Position numbers and translations under genes: made by a program. Shown here in pieces: positions 8,715 through 18,200 of a stretch of 64,000 nucleotides of DNA (its first letter is position 1; every line of letters starts with the position of its first letter). Under the pieces are notes generated by a model. The model was not told the origin of the DNA, did not search any database, and saw only the letters and a list, made by a program, of their open reading frames with translations. Source of the DNA: Pseudomonadota bacterium (GTDB lineage: Bacteria > Desulfobacterota > Desulfarculia > Desulfarculales > Desulfarculaceae); contig JAHIQI010000051.1 in NCBI GenBank assembly GCA_018902755.1, positions 38,477-102,476 on the forward strand. The letters are read 5' to 3'.

Positions 8715-8837
8715 CCGGCACAGCCAGCCGCCAGCAGACAAGGCGTCTGGCTAAGCGAGGGACGCAGGCGTAGTACGCCTACGCCGAGGAGCGAGCGCGG
8801 CCAGCAACGCCGTATGCCGGTGGCTGGCGAAGCCGGG
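8715..8837 (-). repeat. Structured dispersed repeat, copy A (3' of engB)
   Basis: About 123 bp between CCGGCACAGCCAGCC and GGCTGGCGAAGCCGGG. It has nested inverted repeats: an outer CCAGCC/GGCTGG stem, a middle AAGGCG/CAACGCC element and an inner hairpin around GGCGTAGTACGCC. It begins one base after the engB stop codon, on the strand engB is transcribed from. The other copies are at 27795-27916, 39706-39828 and 51586-51800. Confidence 0.85.
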
Positions 8838-8838
8838 C

Positions 8839-9428
<590 letters not shown>

Positions 9429-9432
<4 letters not shown>

Positions 9433-10613
9433 GGCAATGCCTTGGGGTAGTAGCGTTCCAGATATTCGCGCAGGCGCACCAGGGCGCGCTCGATGTTCTC
9501 CAGGCTGTTGCAGTAGCTGAAGCGCAAAAAGCCCGCGCCGCCGGGGCCGAAGTCGCAACCGGGGGCCATGGCCACTCCGACCTTTTCCATTATATCAAAG
9601 GCCAGCTTGTAGTCGTCCGGGTCCAGGTGGCGGCAGCTGGTGAGCACGTAGAAGGCGCCCTGGGGCTCCACGGGGATGGAGAAGCCCAGATCCCGAAGGC
9701 CGTCGATGATGACCCGGCGGCGGGTGTCGTAGACCGCGCGCATGCGCTCCACGTCGGGCCAGGCGTACTTGAGGGCGGCGATGGCCGCGTACTGGCTCAC
9801 CGAGGGGGCGCAGATGGCGAAGTTCTGGTGCATCTTCTGCAAGGGCCGCACGTAGTTGGCCGGGGAGATCACGTAGCCCAGCCGCCAGCCGCACATGGCG
9901 TAGCGCTTGGAAAAGCCGTCCAGCACGAAGGCGTTGTCGCTGTACTCCAGGATGGTGTGCTCTTCGCCGGAGTAGACCAGGCCGTGGTAGATCTCGTCGT
10001 TGAGCAGGTAGGGGCCGCCCGGCTTGCCCGGCACCATCTCGGCGATGGCCGCCAAGCGGTCGGGGGTGGCCACCTGGCCGCTGGGGTTGGAGGGGCTGTT
10101 GATGAACACCGCCTTGGTATTGGGCCCCATGGCCGCGCCGATCTCCGCCGGGCGGAACTGGAAGCCCTCCGATTCGCGCACCGGCACGCGCACCGGCGTC
10201 CCGCCCACGAAGTTTATGAAGTTGTCGTAGCAGGCGTAGTGGGGGTCGGAGATGATCACCTCCTGCCCCTGCTCCAAAAGGGCCGAAAACACCAGGAGCA
10301 TGGCGGTGCTGCTGCCGGAGGTCACCAACACCCGGGCCGGGTCCACCGAAACCCCGTAGCGCTCGGCGTAGTACTCGGCGATGGCCTCGCGCAGCTCCCG
10401 AAGGCCCAGGGAGTGGGTGTAGTGGGTGTGCCCGTCCTTGATGGCCTTGATGGCCGCCTCGGTGATGACCGCCGGGGTCTCGAAGTCGGGCTCGCCCACC
10501 TCCAGGTGGATGATGTCCCGGCCGGTGGCCTCCAGCTCCTGGGAGCGCTCCAAGACGTCCATGACGATGAAAGGCGGTATCTGCTTGGCTCTGGCGCTGA
10601 TGCCCATGACCAC
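9429..10613 (-). CDS. PLP-dependent aminotransferase, class I/II
   Basis: Fold-type I aminotransferase of 394 aa (GTG at 10613; an ATG at 10607 is equally possible). Conserved blocks are LEVGEPDFETP, THYTHSLGLRELREA, INSPSNPSGQ, the PLP-lysine segment DGFSKRYAMCGWRLGY, and the arginine near the C-terminus in GGAGFLRFSYCN. The substrate could be aspartate, aromatic acids or alanine; the MCGWRLGY context is common in archaeal and deltaproteobacterial aspartate/alanine-type enzymes. It overlaps engB by four bases. hisG lies upstream, separated by a GC-rich hairpin. Confidence 0.9.
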
Positions 10614-10646
10614 GTTCCGTTGTTGAGTGTTGGCCCTAATAAGTAG

Positions 10647-10675
10647 GCGGGATGGGCCTCAAGCCCGTCCCGCCC
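10647..10675 (-). terminator. GC-rich hairpin after hisG (possible terminator)
   Basis: A stem of GGCGGGA-x-GGGC with GCCC-x-TCCCGCC around a CTCAA loop, 23 bp past the hisG stop. The T-run on the minus strand is weak (TACTTATTAGGG), so termination efficiency is uncertain. Confidence 0.5.
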
Positions 10676-10697
10676 GGATGCCCGCCCTCCGGGAGGG

Positions 10698-11573
10698 CTA
10701 AATTACCTTGTTCAGCGAATACTCGATGATGCCCTCGGCGCCCTTTTCCATGATCTCGGGGATCAGGTCGCGCACCACCGACTCGTCCACCACCGTCTCC
10801 ACGCTGAACCAGTCGCTGTTGTAAAGCGGCGACACGGTGGGGGCGTTGAGGCTGGGCAGGGCTTCCACCACGTCCTGCACCTTTATCTTGGGCACGTTCA
10901 TCTTGAGCGCCACCAGCTTCTCGGCCACCAGGGCGGCCTTGAGCAGCATGGCGATCTGCTGAATCTTCTTGCGCTTCTCCGGGACCTCCCAGGCCGCCTT
11001 GTTGGCGATGAGCTGGGTGGTGGACTGCATCAGCTCGGCGATGATCCTCAGGCCGTGGGCCCGGATGGTGCTGCCGGTCTCGGTGACCTCCACTATGGCG
11101 TCGGCCAGGCCGTTGACCACCTTGGCCTCGGTGGCGCCCCAGGAGAAATGCACCGTCACGTCGATGCCCGCCTCCTCGAAGTAGCGCTTGGTGAAGTTGA
11201 CCATCTCGGTGGCCACCCGCATGCCGCCCAGGTCCTCGGGGCGCTTGATGGGCGAGTCCTTGGCCACGGCCAACACCCAGCGGGCCGGGCGGGTGGAGAC
11301 CTTGGAGTAGATCAACTCCTCCACGTAGACCACCTCGGAGTCGTTCTCCTTGATCCAGTCCATGCCGGTGATGCCCGCGTCCAGGGTGCCCGACTCCACG
11401 TAGCGGCTCATTTCCTGGGCCCGGCAGATGGAGCACTCGATGCCCTCATCGTCGATCTCGGGGAAGTAGGAGCGGCCGTTGACGTTAATGCGCCAACCGG
11501 CCCGGCCGAAGAGCCGGGTGGTGGAGTCCTGCAGGCTGCCCTTGGGAATCCCCAGTTTCAGCGGTGGTGTCAT
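10698..11573 (-). CDS. hisG: ATP phosphoribosyltransferase, long form
   Basis: First step of histidine synthesis: ATP plus PRPP to phosphoribosyl-ATP. At 291 aa it is the long form that carries its own C-terminal ACT-like regulatory domain and needs no HisZ. The N-terminus MTPPLKLGIPKGSLQ and the middle block VEVTETGSTIRAHGL (PRPP-binding region) are clear, and the regulatory domain spans about residues 215-291. Its ATG overlaps the hisI stop by four bases, so the two are cotranslated. Confidence 0.97.
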   Translation of the reverse strand: MTPPLKLGIPKGSLQDSTTRLFGRAGWRINVNGRSYFPEIDDEGIECSICRAQEMSRYVESGTLDAGITGMDWIKENDSEVVYVEELIYSKVSTRPARWVLAVAKDSPIKRPEDLGGMRVATEMVNFTKRYFEEAGIDVTVHFSWGATEAKVVNGLADAIVEVTETGSTIRAHGLRIIAELMQSTTQLIANKAAWEVPEKRKKIQQIAMLLKAALVAEKLVALKMNVPKIKVQDVVEALPSLNAPTVSPLYNSDWFSVETVVDESVVRDLIPEIMEKGAEGIIEYSLNKVI

Positions 11574-11947
11574 TTGCCGTAAACCTCCTTGGGGTCGAAC
11601 ACGGGCTCGCCCTCGCTCACCAGCTTGTCGCCTTCAACTTTGCGGAAGAAGCAGGAGCGCATGCCGGTGTGGCAGGCTGCCCCGCCCACCTGCTCGACCT
11701 TGAACAGCACGGTGTCGTCATCGCAATCGACGTAGATGGCCTTAATTTTCTGCACGTTGCCGCTGGTGCCGCCCTTGTGCCACAGCTCATGGCGGGAGCG
11801 GGACCAGTAATGCACCTCGCCGGTGGTGAGGCTCTTGGCCCAGGATTCCGGGTTGATGTAGGCCATCATCAATACGTCTCCGGTGGCCGCGTCCTGGGCT
11901 ATGGCCGGGATCAGGCCGCCGGTTTTGTTGAAATCCAGTTCAATCAT
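11570..11947 (-). CDS. hisI: Phosphoribosyl-AMP cyclohydrolase
   Basis: Third histidine-synthesis step, a zinc-dependent enzyme. It is 125 aa without the HisE pyrophosphohydrolase domain. Family motifs are YINPESWAKSLTTGEVHYWSR, then ELWHKGGTSGN, CDDDTVLF and the zinc/magnesium segment ACHTGMRSCFF. A promoter-like pair lies about 45-75 bp upstream. hisI-hisG is an isolated two-gene unit here, a pairing I recall from other deltaproteobacteria; the rest of the his pathway is not in the window. Confidence 0.97.
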   Translation of the reverse strand: MIELDFNKTGGLIPAIAQDAATGDVLMMAYINPESWAKSLTTGEVHYWSRSRHELWHKGGTSGNVQKIKAIYVDCDDDTVLFKVEQVGGAACHTGMRSCFFRKVEGDKLVSEGEPVFDPKEVYGK

Positions 11948-11993
11948 AATCGCTTAGGGCTCCCTGAGCCTGGTAAAAAGTTGAATTAATCTT

Positions 11994-12020
11994 TTTATAG
12001 CCAGGGTTGGGGGTTGTCAA
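11994..12020 (-). promoter_or_regulatory. Putative promoter of hisI-hisG
   Basis: Read on the minus strand, TTGACA (12020-12015) is followed after 15 bp by TATAAAAA (from 11999), upstream of hisI. The first hexamer is a perfect consensus; the spacing is slightly short. Confidence 0.5.
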
Positions 12021-12048
12021 GGCCGGGAAGCAGGCTAACACCCCGCCG

Positions 12049-13116
12049 TCACTCCAAAGTAACCTGGGCCGTGCCCGCCTTTTTGCCCGCCAGTTGCCCG
12101 CAGGCCGCGCTGATGTCCACCCCCCGGCTCTTGCGCACTATGGCCGTGATGTGCCGCTCTATGAGCAGGCCCTGAAACTCCTCCAACGCCGCGTCGCTGG
12201 GGCGCTCGAACGCCGCCCCCTCGTGGGGGTTGAAGGCGATGAGGTTCACCTTGGCCCGAAGGCCGTCCAGCCAGCGGGCCAGGGCCGCCGCGTGCTCGGG
12301 CCGGTCGTTCACCCCGCCCAACAGCACGTACTCAAAGGTGATGCGCCGGGTGGGCTTGAGGGGGTAGGCCATCAGGGCCTTCTTGAGCGCGGCCAGGTTC
12401 CAGCGCCGGTTCACCGGCATCAGGCGGCTGCGCAGTTCGTCGCTGGGGGCGTTGAGGCTCACCGCCAGGGCCGCCGGGCTGGCCGCGGCCAGGGCGGGGA
12501 GCCTGTCCACCACCCCTGCGGTGGAGACGGTCACCTTGCGCTGGCTCATGGCCAGGCCGTGGCTGCCCAGGATGTGCCCCAGGGCCAGGCTCACCGAGGG
12601 CAGGTTGTCGAGCGGCTCGCCCATGCCCATGAACACCAGGTTGGTCAGAGGCCGGGCCTCCTCGGCCAGGCGGCGGGCGGCCAGCACCTGGCCCATGATC
12701 TCCGAGGGCCTGAGATTGCGCTTGAAGCCCAGGGTGGCGGTGCGGCAAAAGGCGCAGCCCATGCGGCAGCCCACCTGACTGGACACGCACAAGGTGGAGT
12801 GGTCCTCCTCGGGGATCAACACGCTCTCCACCGCGTGGCCGTCACCGAGCTTGAACAGCATCTTCCTGGTGCCGTCGGCCGAGGCCTCCACCAACTCGGG
12901 CTCCAGGTTGTCCAGGCGCGCCGCCTGGGCCAAGCGCTCGCGGAACACCCTGCTCAGGCTGGTCATCTGCTCGAAGCCGGTGGCCCCGTGCTGGTAGAGC
13001 CACTGCAACACCTGGCGGGCCCGGTAGGGCTTTTGCCCCAGGGTCACCACCAACTCCTGCACCTGGGCCGGGCTGAGGTCGCGCAGCTCGGGGCGTATGT
13101 CATGTGTAGCTACCAT
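12049..13116 (-). CDS. rlmN: Dual-specificity RNA methyltransferase RlmN
   Basis: Radical-SAM enzyme methylating C2 of A2503 in 23S rRNA (and A37 of some tRNAs). The start is the ATG at 13116, preceded by AGGGGAC, giving 355 aa; the frame extends further upstream but is not needed. The radical-SAM cysteines are C117, C121 and C124 (CRMGCAFC). C110 and the cysteine in DISAACGQL near the C-terminus fit the extra catalytic cysteine pair of the family. GMGEPLDN and FNPHEG are other signatures. Confidence 0.96.
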   Translation of the reverse strand: MVATHDIRPELRDLSPAQVQELVVTLGQKPYRARQVLQWLYQHGATGFEQMTSLSRVFRERLAQAARLDNLEPELVEASADGTRKMLFKLGDGHAVESVLIPEEDHSTLCVSSQVGCRMGCAFCRTATLGFKRNLRPSEIMGQVLAARRLAEEARPLTNLVFMGMGEPLDNLPSVSLALGHILGSHGLAMSQRKVTVSTAGVVDRLPALAAASPAALAVSLNAPSDELRSRLMPVNRRWNLAALKKALMAYPLKPTRRITFEYVLLGGVNDRPEHAAALARWLDGLRAKVNLIAFNPHEGAAFERPSDAALEEFQGLLIERHITAIVRKSRGVDISAACGQLAGKKAGTAQVTLE

Positions 13117-13236
13117 GTCCCCTAGTGTACCGTCCCCGGAGCGGCCCGCCATAGGGGCAAGGCAGCTCTGGGGGAGAGGGTCAGGCCGGGGCGGGCTGAG
13201 GAGCGGATCCGAAGACGGCAGGCACCACATGGCCCC

Positions 13237-13599
13237 CTAGAAGGTGAAAACCTTGTACTCCGGGTCGGTCATCATCTTGACCAACACCGGCGCGCCGGAG
13301 AGCACGGTTCCGTTGATGATGTCGTCCGGGCCCACCAGGCGCTTGTCCGCGCAGGCCTTGCACACGTGAATGGGCGCCTTGGCCGCCACCAACTCGTCCA
13401 GCAGCACCTTCATGTGCTCGCCGGTGGAGGCGCGGATGCCCTCGGCCATGCCCCACTGGGCCCAGTGGATGGCGTCGTCGATGAGGAACACCTCGGTGTG
13501 GTGGCCCCCCTCGGCGGTGAGCGCGGCGAACTGCATGGCCCGGGTGGCCCCGCCGGACTTCTCGAAACCCTTGGACAGCACGTACAGGAACTTGTTCAT
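13237..13599 (-). CDS. DsrE-family sulfur-relay-like protein (first of three)
   Basis: Small 120-aa cytosolic protein with the DsrE/DsrF Rossmann-like layout (FLYVLSKGFE..., EVFLIDDAIHWAQ). Near the C-terminus it carries C80-x2-C83 in HVCKACADKR; one of these corresponds in position to the sulfur-carrying cysteine of DsrE/TusD-type proteins. A strong GGGGAGG precedes the ATG. The upstream region contains two perfect inverted repeats (13701-13715, 13761-13780). A role in persulfide trafficking is inferred from family membership; the partner proteins are not adjacent. Confidence 0.85.
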   Translation of the reverse strand: MNKFLYVLSKGFEKSGGATRAMQFAALTAEGGHHTEVFLIDDAIHWAQWGMAEGIRASTGEHMKVLLDELVAAKAPIHVCKACADKRLVGPDDIINGTVLSGAPVLVKMMTDPEYKVFTF

Positions 13600-13700
13600 G
13601 AGCTAACCTCCCCTGGTCGTTGAATGGGTAACCGATTGTCTTTGGGAAGCTATACGAGCAAAGAGCGTGCCGGGGCGGAAACGCCGGGGCCTGGCGATGG

Positions 13701-13780
13701 ATAACAATTTGTTATTACAAAAAATGTTACGACAGGCCTCGCGGGAGGAGGCCCCAGGTCCGCGTTAATTGCTTAACGCG
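13701..13780 (-). promoter_or_regulatory. Two perfect inverted repeats upstream of the DsrE gene
   Basis: ATAACAA-T-TTGTTAT at 13701-13715 and CGCGTTAA-TTGC-TTAACGCG at 13761-13780 lie about 100 and 165 bp before the DsrE start at 13599, in the spacer after the UPF0178 gene. Both look like dimeric regulator sites. The second resembles the GTTAA-n4-TTAAC core seen in Rex-type operators, but that assignment is tentative. Confidence 0.55.
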
Positions 13781-13804
13781 GCGTTAATGGCGATAAACGT
13801 ATGT

Positions 13805-14260
13805 TTAGTCTTGGTTAAGGCAGGAGGTGAGCAGGCGGTCAATGGCGTCGTTGAACTTCTGGCGGTCCTTGGGGCCGAAGGGGGCGGGCCCGCCGGTGAC
13901 CACCCCGGCCTCGCGCAGGTTGCTCATGAAGTCGCGCATGCTCAGGCGTTCGCGCACGTTTTCCTCGGTGTACAGCTCGCCCCGAGGGTTGAGCCCCCAG
14001 GCCCCGCCGGCCACCACCTGGGCGGCCAGGGGCAGGTCGGTGGTTATCACCAGGTCGCCCGGCTCCAGGTGCTCGGCTATGTAGCGGTCGGCCGCGTCCA
14101 TGTCGCCGGGCACCACCACCATGGTCACCAGGGAGTTGGTGGGGCGGCCCACCTGGCGGTCGGCCACCATGGTCACCGGCACCCCCCGGCGCTGGGAAAC
14201 CTTGAACACCACATCCTTCACCGGCCGGGGGCAGCCGTCGGCATCGATCCAAATACGCAA
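13805..14260 (-). CDS. UPF0178/YaiI-family protein (DUF188)
   Basis: About 151 aa, matching the YaiI/YqxD family of unknown biochemical function, which has a PIN-like fold. Typical blocks are WIDADGCPRPVKD at the N-terminus, D-A-A-D-R-Y-I and LVITTDLPLAAQ in the middle, and NPRGELYTEENVRERL near the end. The start is a TTG at 14260 just after AGGAAG. It lies 8 bp downstream of the HAD gene's stop only in map terms: both are on the minus strand, with this gene transcribed away from it. Confidence 0.93.
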   Translation of the reverse strand: MRIWIDADGCPRPVKDVVFKVSQRRGVPVTMVADRQVGRPTNSLVTMVVVPGDMDAADRYIAEHLEPGDLVITTDLPLAAQVVAGGAWGLNPRGELYTEENVRERLSMRDFMSNLREAGVVTGGPAPFGPKDRQKFNDAIDRLLTSCLNQD

Positions 14261-14268
14261 ATTACTTC

Positions 14269-15228
14269 CTATTCAAAAAGGCGGAGCCAGTCGTCTTTCA
14301 TGCTCACCACCGGCCAGCCCCGCTCCTTGGCCAACTCCAAAAGCTCGGGTCTAGTGTACACCGCCTCCCGTGGGTCGTCGTGGTTGACCACCAAGACCAT
14401 GTGTGGCCGGGGATTGGCCCCGGCCATCTTGAGCAGCCAGGAGTCGCCGCCCGAGTTGCCCGCGGCCAAAACCGGGGCCCTCCCGGCGGCGAAGTACATG
14501 TTCACGGCCTTGTTCGTGCCCAGGTTGAGGAACTTAAGATCCAGCTCCCCGGTGCGCACCAGCTCCACCCGGCCCTCCCGCTCCCGGGGCTCCGCCTGGT
14601 AGCGGGTGCCGATGCAGCGGCTAGGCTCCACCCCCAGGTCGGCGCTGACGGCCATGAGCGAAAGCTCGTCGGCCCCGGAGTTTAGGTACACCGTGAAGCC
14701 CTTGGCCCCCAGCAGGGCGATCAGCTCGCGCATGGGCCGGTACACCGTGTCCTTGAAGGGCTTCTGGTGCTTGGGGTGGATGCCCTGGTTCCACACCTTG
14801 GCCACCAGCTCCCGGTACTGGGCGAAGCTCATGCCCTTGAAGGGCAGGCTGAGAACGTGGTTCAGGTTCTTGCGAACCCAGCGCCGGTCCTTCTCGCCCG
14901 CCGCGGCCCGGCACAGCTCGGCCTCCATGGGCCCCTGGTTGCCGAAGGCGGGGCAGATGGCCCTCAGGCGGGCCAGGGCCACCTCCAGCACGAAAAAGTT
15001 GGGCCGCTCGGTGATGAGCGTGCCGTCCAGGTCGAAGGCCGCCACCCGCTCGGGAGCTGGCACGAAGCCCGGCGAGGCGGGGTCTGCCGCCTGGGCGGCG
15101 TAGGCCAGCAGCTGCCCCCGCAGGGGCTCGCGCCAGGAGGCCAGGGGCTCGGCCGCCTGAGCAACCGGGGCCAGGGCCAAAATAAGCAGGGCGAGGCACA
15201 ACCAACGCGCTGGGGCCTTGGGTCGCAT
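14269..15228 (-). CDS. Exported HAD-superfamily phosphatase
   Basis: A 319-aa protein with a signal peptide (hydrophobic about residues 9-25, likely cut after AQAAE). The HAD catalytic motif is AFDLDGT with D66 and D68, and motif IV is the acidic AGNSGGDSW segment; VYLNSGADELS fits motif II. This is a periplasmic phosphatase or phosphotransferase of the HAD type; the substrate is unknown. The start has GGAGG about 10 bp ahead. The long frame on the opposite strand is a shadow. Confidence 0.87.
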   Translation of the reverse strand: MRPKAPARWLCLALLILALAPVAQAAEPLASWREPLRGQLLAYAAQAADPASPGFVPAPERVAAFDLDGTLITERPNFFVLEVALARLRAICPAFGNQGPMEAELCRAAAGEKDRRWVRKNLNHVLSLPFKGMSFAQYRELVAKVWNQGIHPKHQKPFKDTVYRPMRELIALLGAKGFTVYLNSGADELSLMAVSADLGVEPSRCIGTRYQAEPREREGRVELVRTGELDLKFLNLGTNKAVNMYFAAGRAPVLAAGNSGGDSWLLKMAGANPRPHMVLVVNHDDPREAVYTRPELLELAKERGWPVVSMKDDWLRLFE

Positions 15229-15250
15229 GGCGAAAAATCCCTCCTGGGAA

Positions 15251-18200
15251 TCAGGCTGTCAGGATGCGGTTTACTTCCTTCAGCAGGCTGCTGAGGTCGA
15301 ATGGCTTTTGCAAGACCCCCTGGGCCTGGGGATAAAGGTCGGCCACCTGATAGCGGTCTCCACCGTGGCCGGTGGTGATGATTATGCGGGCCTGGGGGTC
15401 CATGTCCCAGATGGCCTTGCCCGCGGCGCGTCCGTCCATCTTGGGCATGGCCAGGTCCATGAGCACCAGCTCGAAGGGCTCGCCCTTTTCCTGGGCCTGC
15501 TGGAAGGCCTCCACCCCCTGGGCCCCGTCGGAGGCCAGGGTCACCTGATAACCGAAGGTCTCCAAGGCCTGACGGCAGATATCGCGCACCGCCTCTTCGT
15601 CATCCACAACCAACAACCTCTGGCCGCTTCCCTTGGGCGTGGTCTCGCGGGAAAAGTCGCGACTGGAATCCAAACTAACACCCTCGCTTACCGGCAGGAA
15701 AATTCTAAAGGCGCCTCCGCCTTGCGGGCGATTAACAGCCAGGATGCCCCCTCCGTGGCTTTTTATCAAGGAATAAGCTACCGAAAGGCCCAGGCCGGTC
15801 CCCCGGCCCGGCTCCTTGGTGGTGAAAAAGGGCTCGAAGATGCGCTCCAACACCTCGGGGGGAATGCCCGGCCCGTCGTCGGCCACCTGCACCCTCACAT
15901 AGGGCCCCGGCTTGGCCCAGGGATGGGCCAGGCAAAATTCCTGGTTCAGGGAGGCCAGGCGGGTGGTCAGGCTCAGGTTGCCGTGGTCCTCCATGGCGTC
16001 GCGGGCGTTGAGCGCCAGGTTCACCAGCACCTGCTCGATCTGGTTGGGGTTGGCCAACACCACCGGCAGGTCCTGGGCCAGGTCCAGGTTGATGCGGATG
16101 CCCGGCGGGAAAGTCTGGCGCAGCAGGCCCTCCATGTCCTTGATCACCTGATTCACCTGCACCGGCACCTTTTCCCCGGCTTCCATGCGGCTGAAGGTGA
16201 GCATCTTCTGGGTCAACGCCCCGGCGCGGCGGGTGCTCTGGTTCATCTTTTCCAGGGTCTGGCCCACCTCCGGGTCCAGCCCGGCGCGCATCTGCAAAAT
16301 CTGGATGTAGCCCCTGAAGGTCATCAGGATGTTGTTGAACTCGTGGGCCACGCCTCCGGCCAGGGTCCCCAGGGCCTCCATCTTCTGGGCGTGCTGCAGC
16401 TGGCGCTCCAGGCGCTCGCGCTCGGTGACGTCGCGCACGATGCCCTGCAGGGCCTGCTTGCCCTGGAAGCTGACCATGCCGGCCGACACCTCGCAGCGGA
16501 AGGTGGTGCCGTCCTTTTTTATGCAGGTGTATATCTCGTGATCGGTGCCCAGGCGCTGCCCCTCCGCCCTGGCCTCCACCCGCCGCCGGGCGCGGTTCAT
16601 GTCCTCCGGGACCATCATCTCCCACACGTTGCGCCCCAGGACCTCGCTCACCTTGTAGCCCATCATCTCGGCGGCGGTCTGGTTGACGAACAGCATGGTG
16701 CCCGAGGGTTGCTCGGTGATGAAGATGCCGTAGGGCACGTTTTCCACCAGGGAGCGGTAGCGCTGCTGGGAAAGCTCCAGGGCCTGCTGGGCCTGCCGGG
16801 CCTCGGTCACGTCGCGGGCGATGGACACCGCCGCCGCCTGGCCGTCCACGGTCACCCGCCGCCCGGACACCACCATGGGAATCTCCCGGCCGTCCTTGGC
16901 CAGGAAGGTGGCGCCGTGTCCCAGGCACTCGCCCTTTTCCCTGAGCTCCCGCCAGAAACGCTCCCGCGCGGCGGGGTCGGCCCACAGGCCCAGCCCCTCG
17001 TCGCCGCGCCCCAGCACTTCGCTGCGCTCATACCCCGTGGTGGCCAGGAAGCTGTCGTTGACCTCCAGAAAAACTTCTCCTTCCAAGCGATTGATCATCA
17101 AACTGTCCGGGCTGGCCTGGAAGGCGTTGTTGAACTTCTCCTCGCTGTTCTTGAGCGCCTCCAGGGCCTTTTTGCGCTCGCTTATGTCGTTGGCCACCCC
17201 CACCGCCTTGTCCAGCTCTCCACCGGGGCCGCGCACCGCCGAGACTACCAGCTCCACCCACACCACCTCGCCGCTGGAGCGCAGGTAGCGCTTTTCCTGG
17301 CGGTAATTGTCCAACTCCCCGCTGACCAGCCGCTTGAAAAGCTCGGCGCTGGCCTCGCGGTCGTCGGGGTGGGTGATGTCCGACACCACCAGGCCCTCGA
17401 GCTGTTGGGGGGTGTAGCCCAGCATGCCGCCCCAGGCGGGGTTGACCTGGATCATGCGGCCCTTGCGGTCGGTGATGGCGATGCCCAGGGAGGTGTGGTC
17501 GAACACCCCCCGGAAGCGCTCCTCGCTGGCCCGGAGGGCCATCTCGGCCCTGGCCCTGGTGGCCATCTCCCGGCTGAGCTGATCGTAGCTTTCCTTGAGC
17601 GCTTGGCGGCCCAGCTCCTCCTGGTCCAGGCGGGCGGCCAGCACCGCGTTGTGGTAGTTGGACCACACCAAAAGCCCCAGGCCGCCCATCAACAGCAGGG
17701 CGGCCAGGGCCAGGGCCAGGGAAAGCTGCCAGGGGCTGATCTCGCCCAGCCACATCCGGGCCGGAGAAAAGGAATAGACCACGAAGGGGGTCCCCTTGAC
17801 CGGTTCGCCCATGCCCAGCCAGCGCCCGTCGTTGCCCGGCGAGGCGGGGACCGGGGGCAGAAGGTGGGCCTGGCCCAGGGAGCGGTCCAGCATGGCCGGC
17901 AGCATCTCCCGGGCCACCGGACCGGAACAGCCCACGGTCTGCAGGCCGCCCTCCAGCTTGACGGCCAACACCGTATCGCCCATGCCCGGTGCGTCCTTTT
18001 GCCGGATGAAACCGGCGCACAGCGCCGCGGTGTTGACCCAGCCCACCACGTAGCCCACCACGCGCCCGCTGTAGAAACAGGGCGCGCCCATGGCCACCTG
18101 GGCGCCCTCCCCCTTGGAGAGCATCACCGGGCGGCTGCCCAGCTTGTCCAGGGTGGGCATGACCAGTCCTTCGGCCTGGGCGCCTCGCGGGTCCAGGGAG

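Noticed and set aside
8715..8837. Structured repeat as an integron attC site
   Set aside because: Size and 3'-of-gene position fit, but there are no RYYYAAC/GTTRRRY core sites, the genes are housekeeping genes kilobases apart, and no integrase is present.
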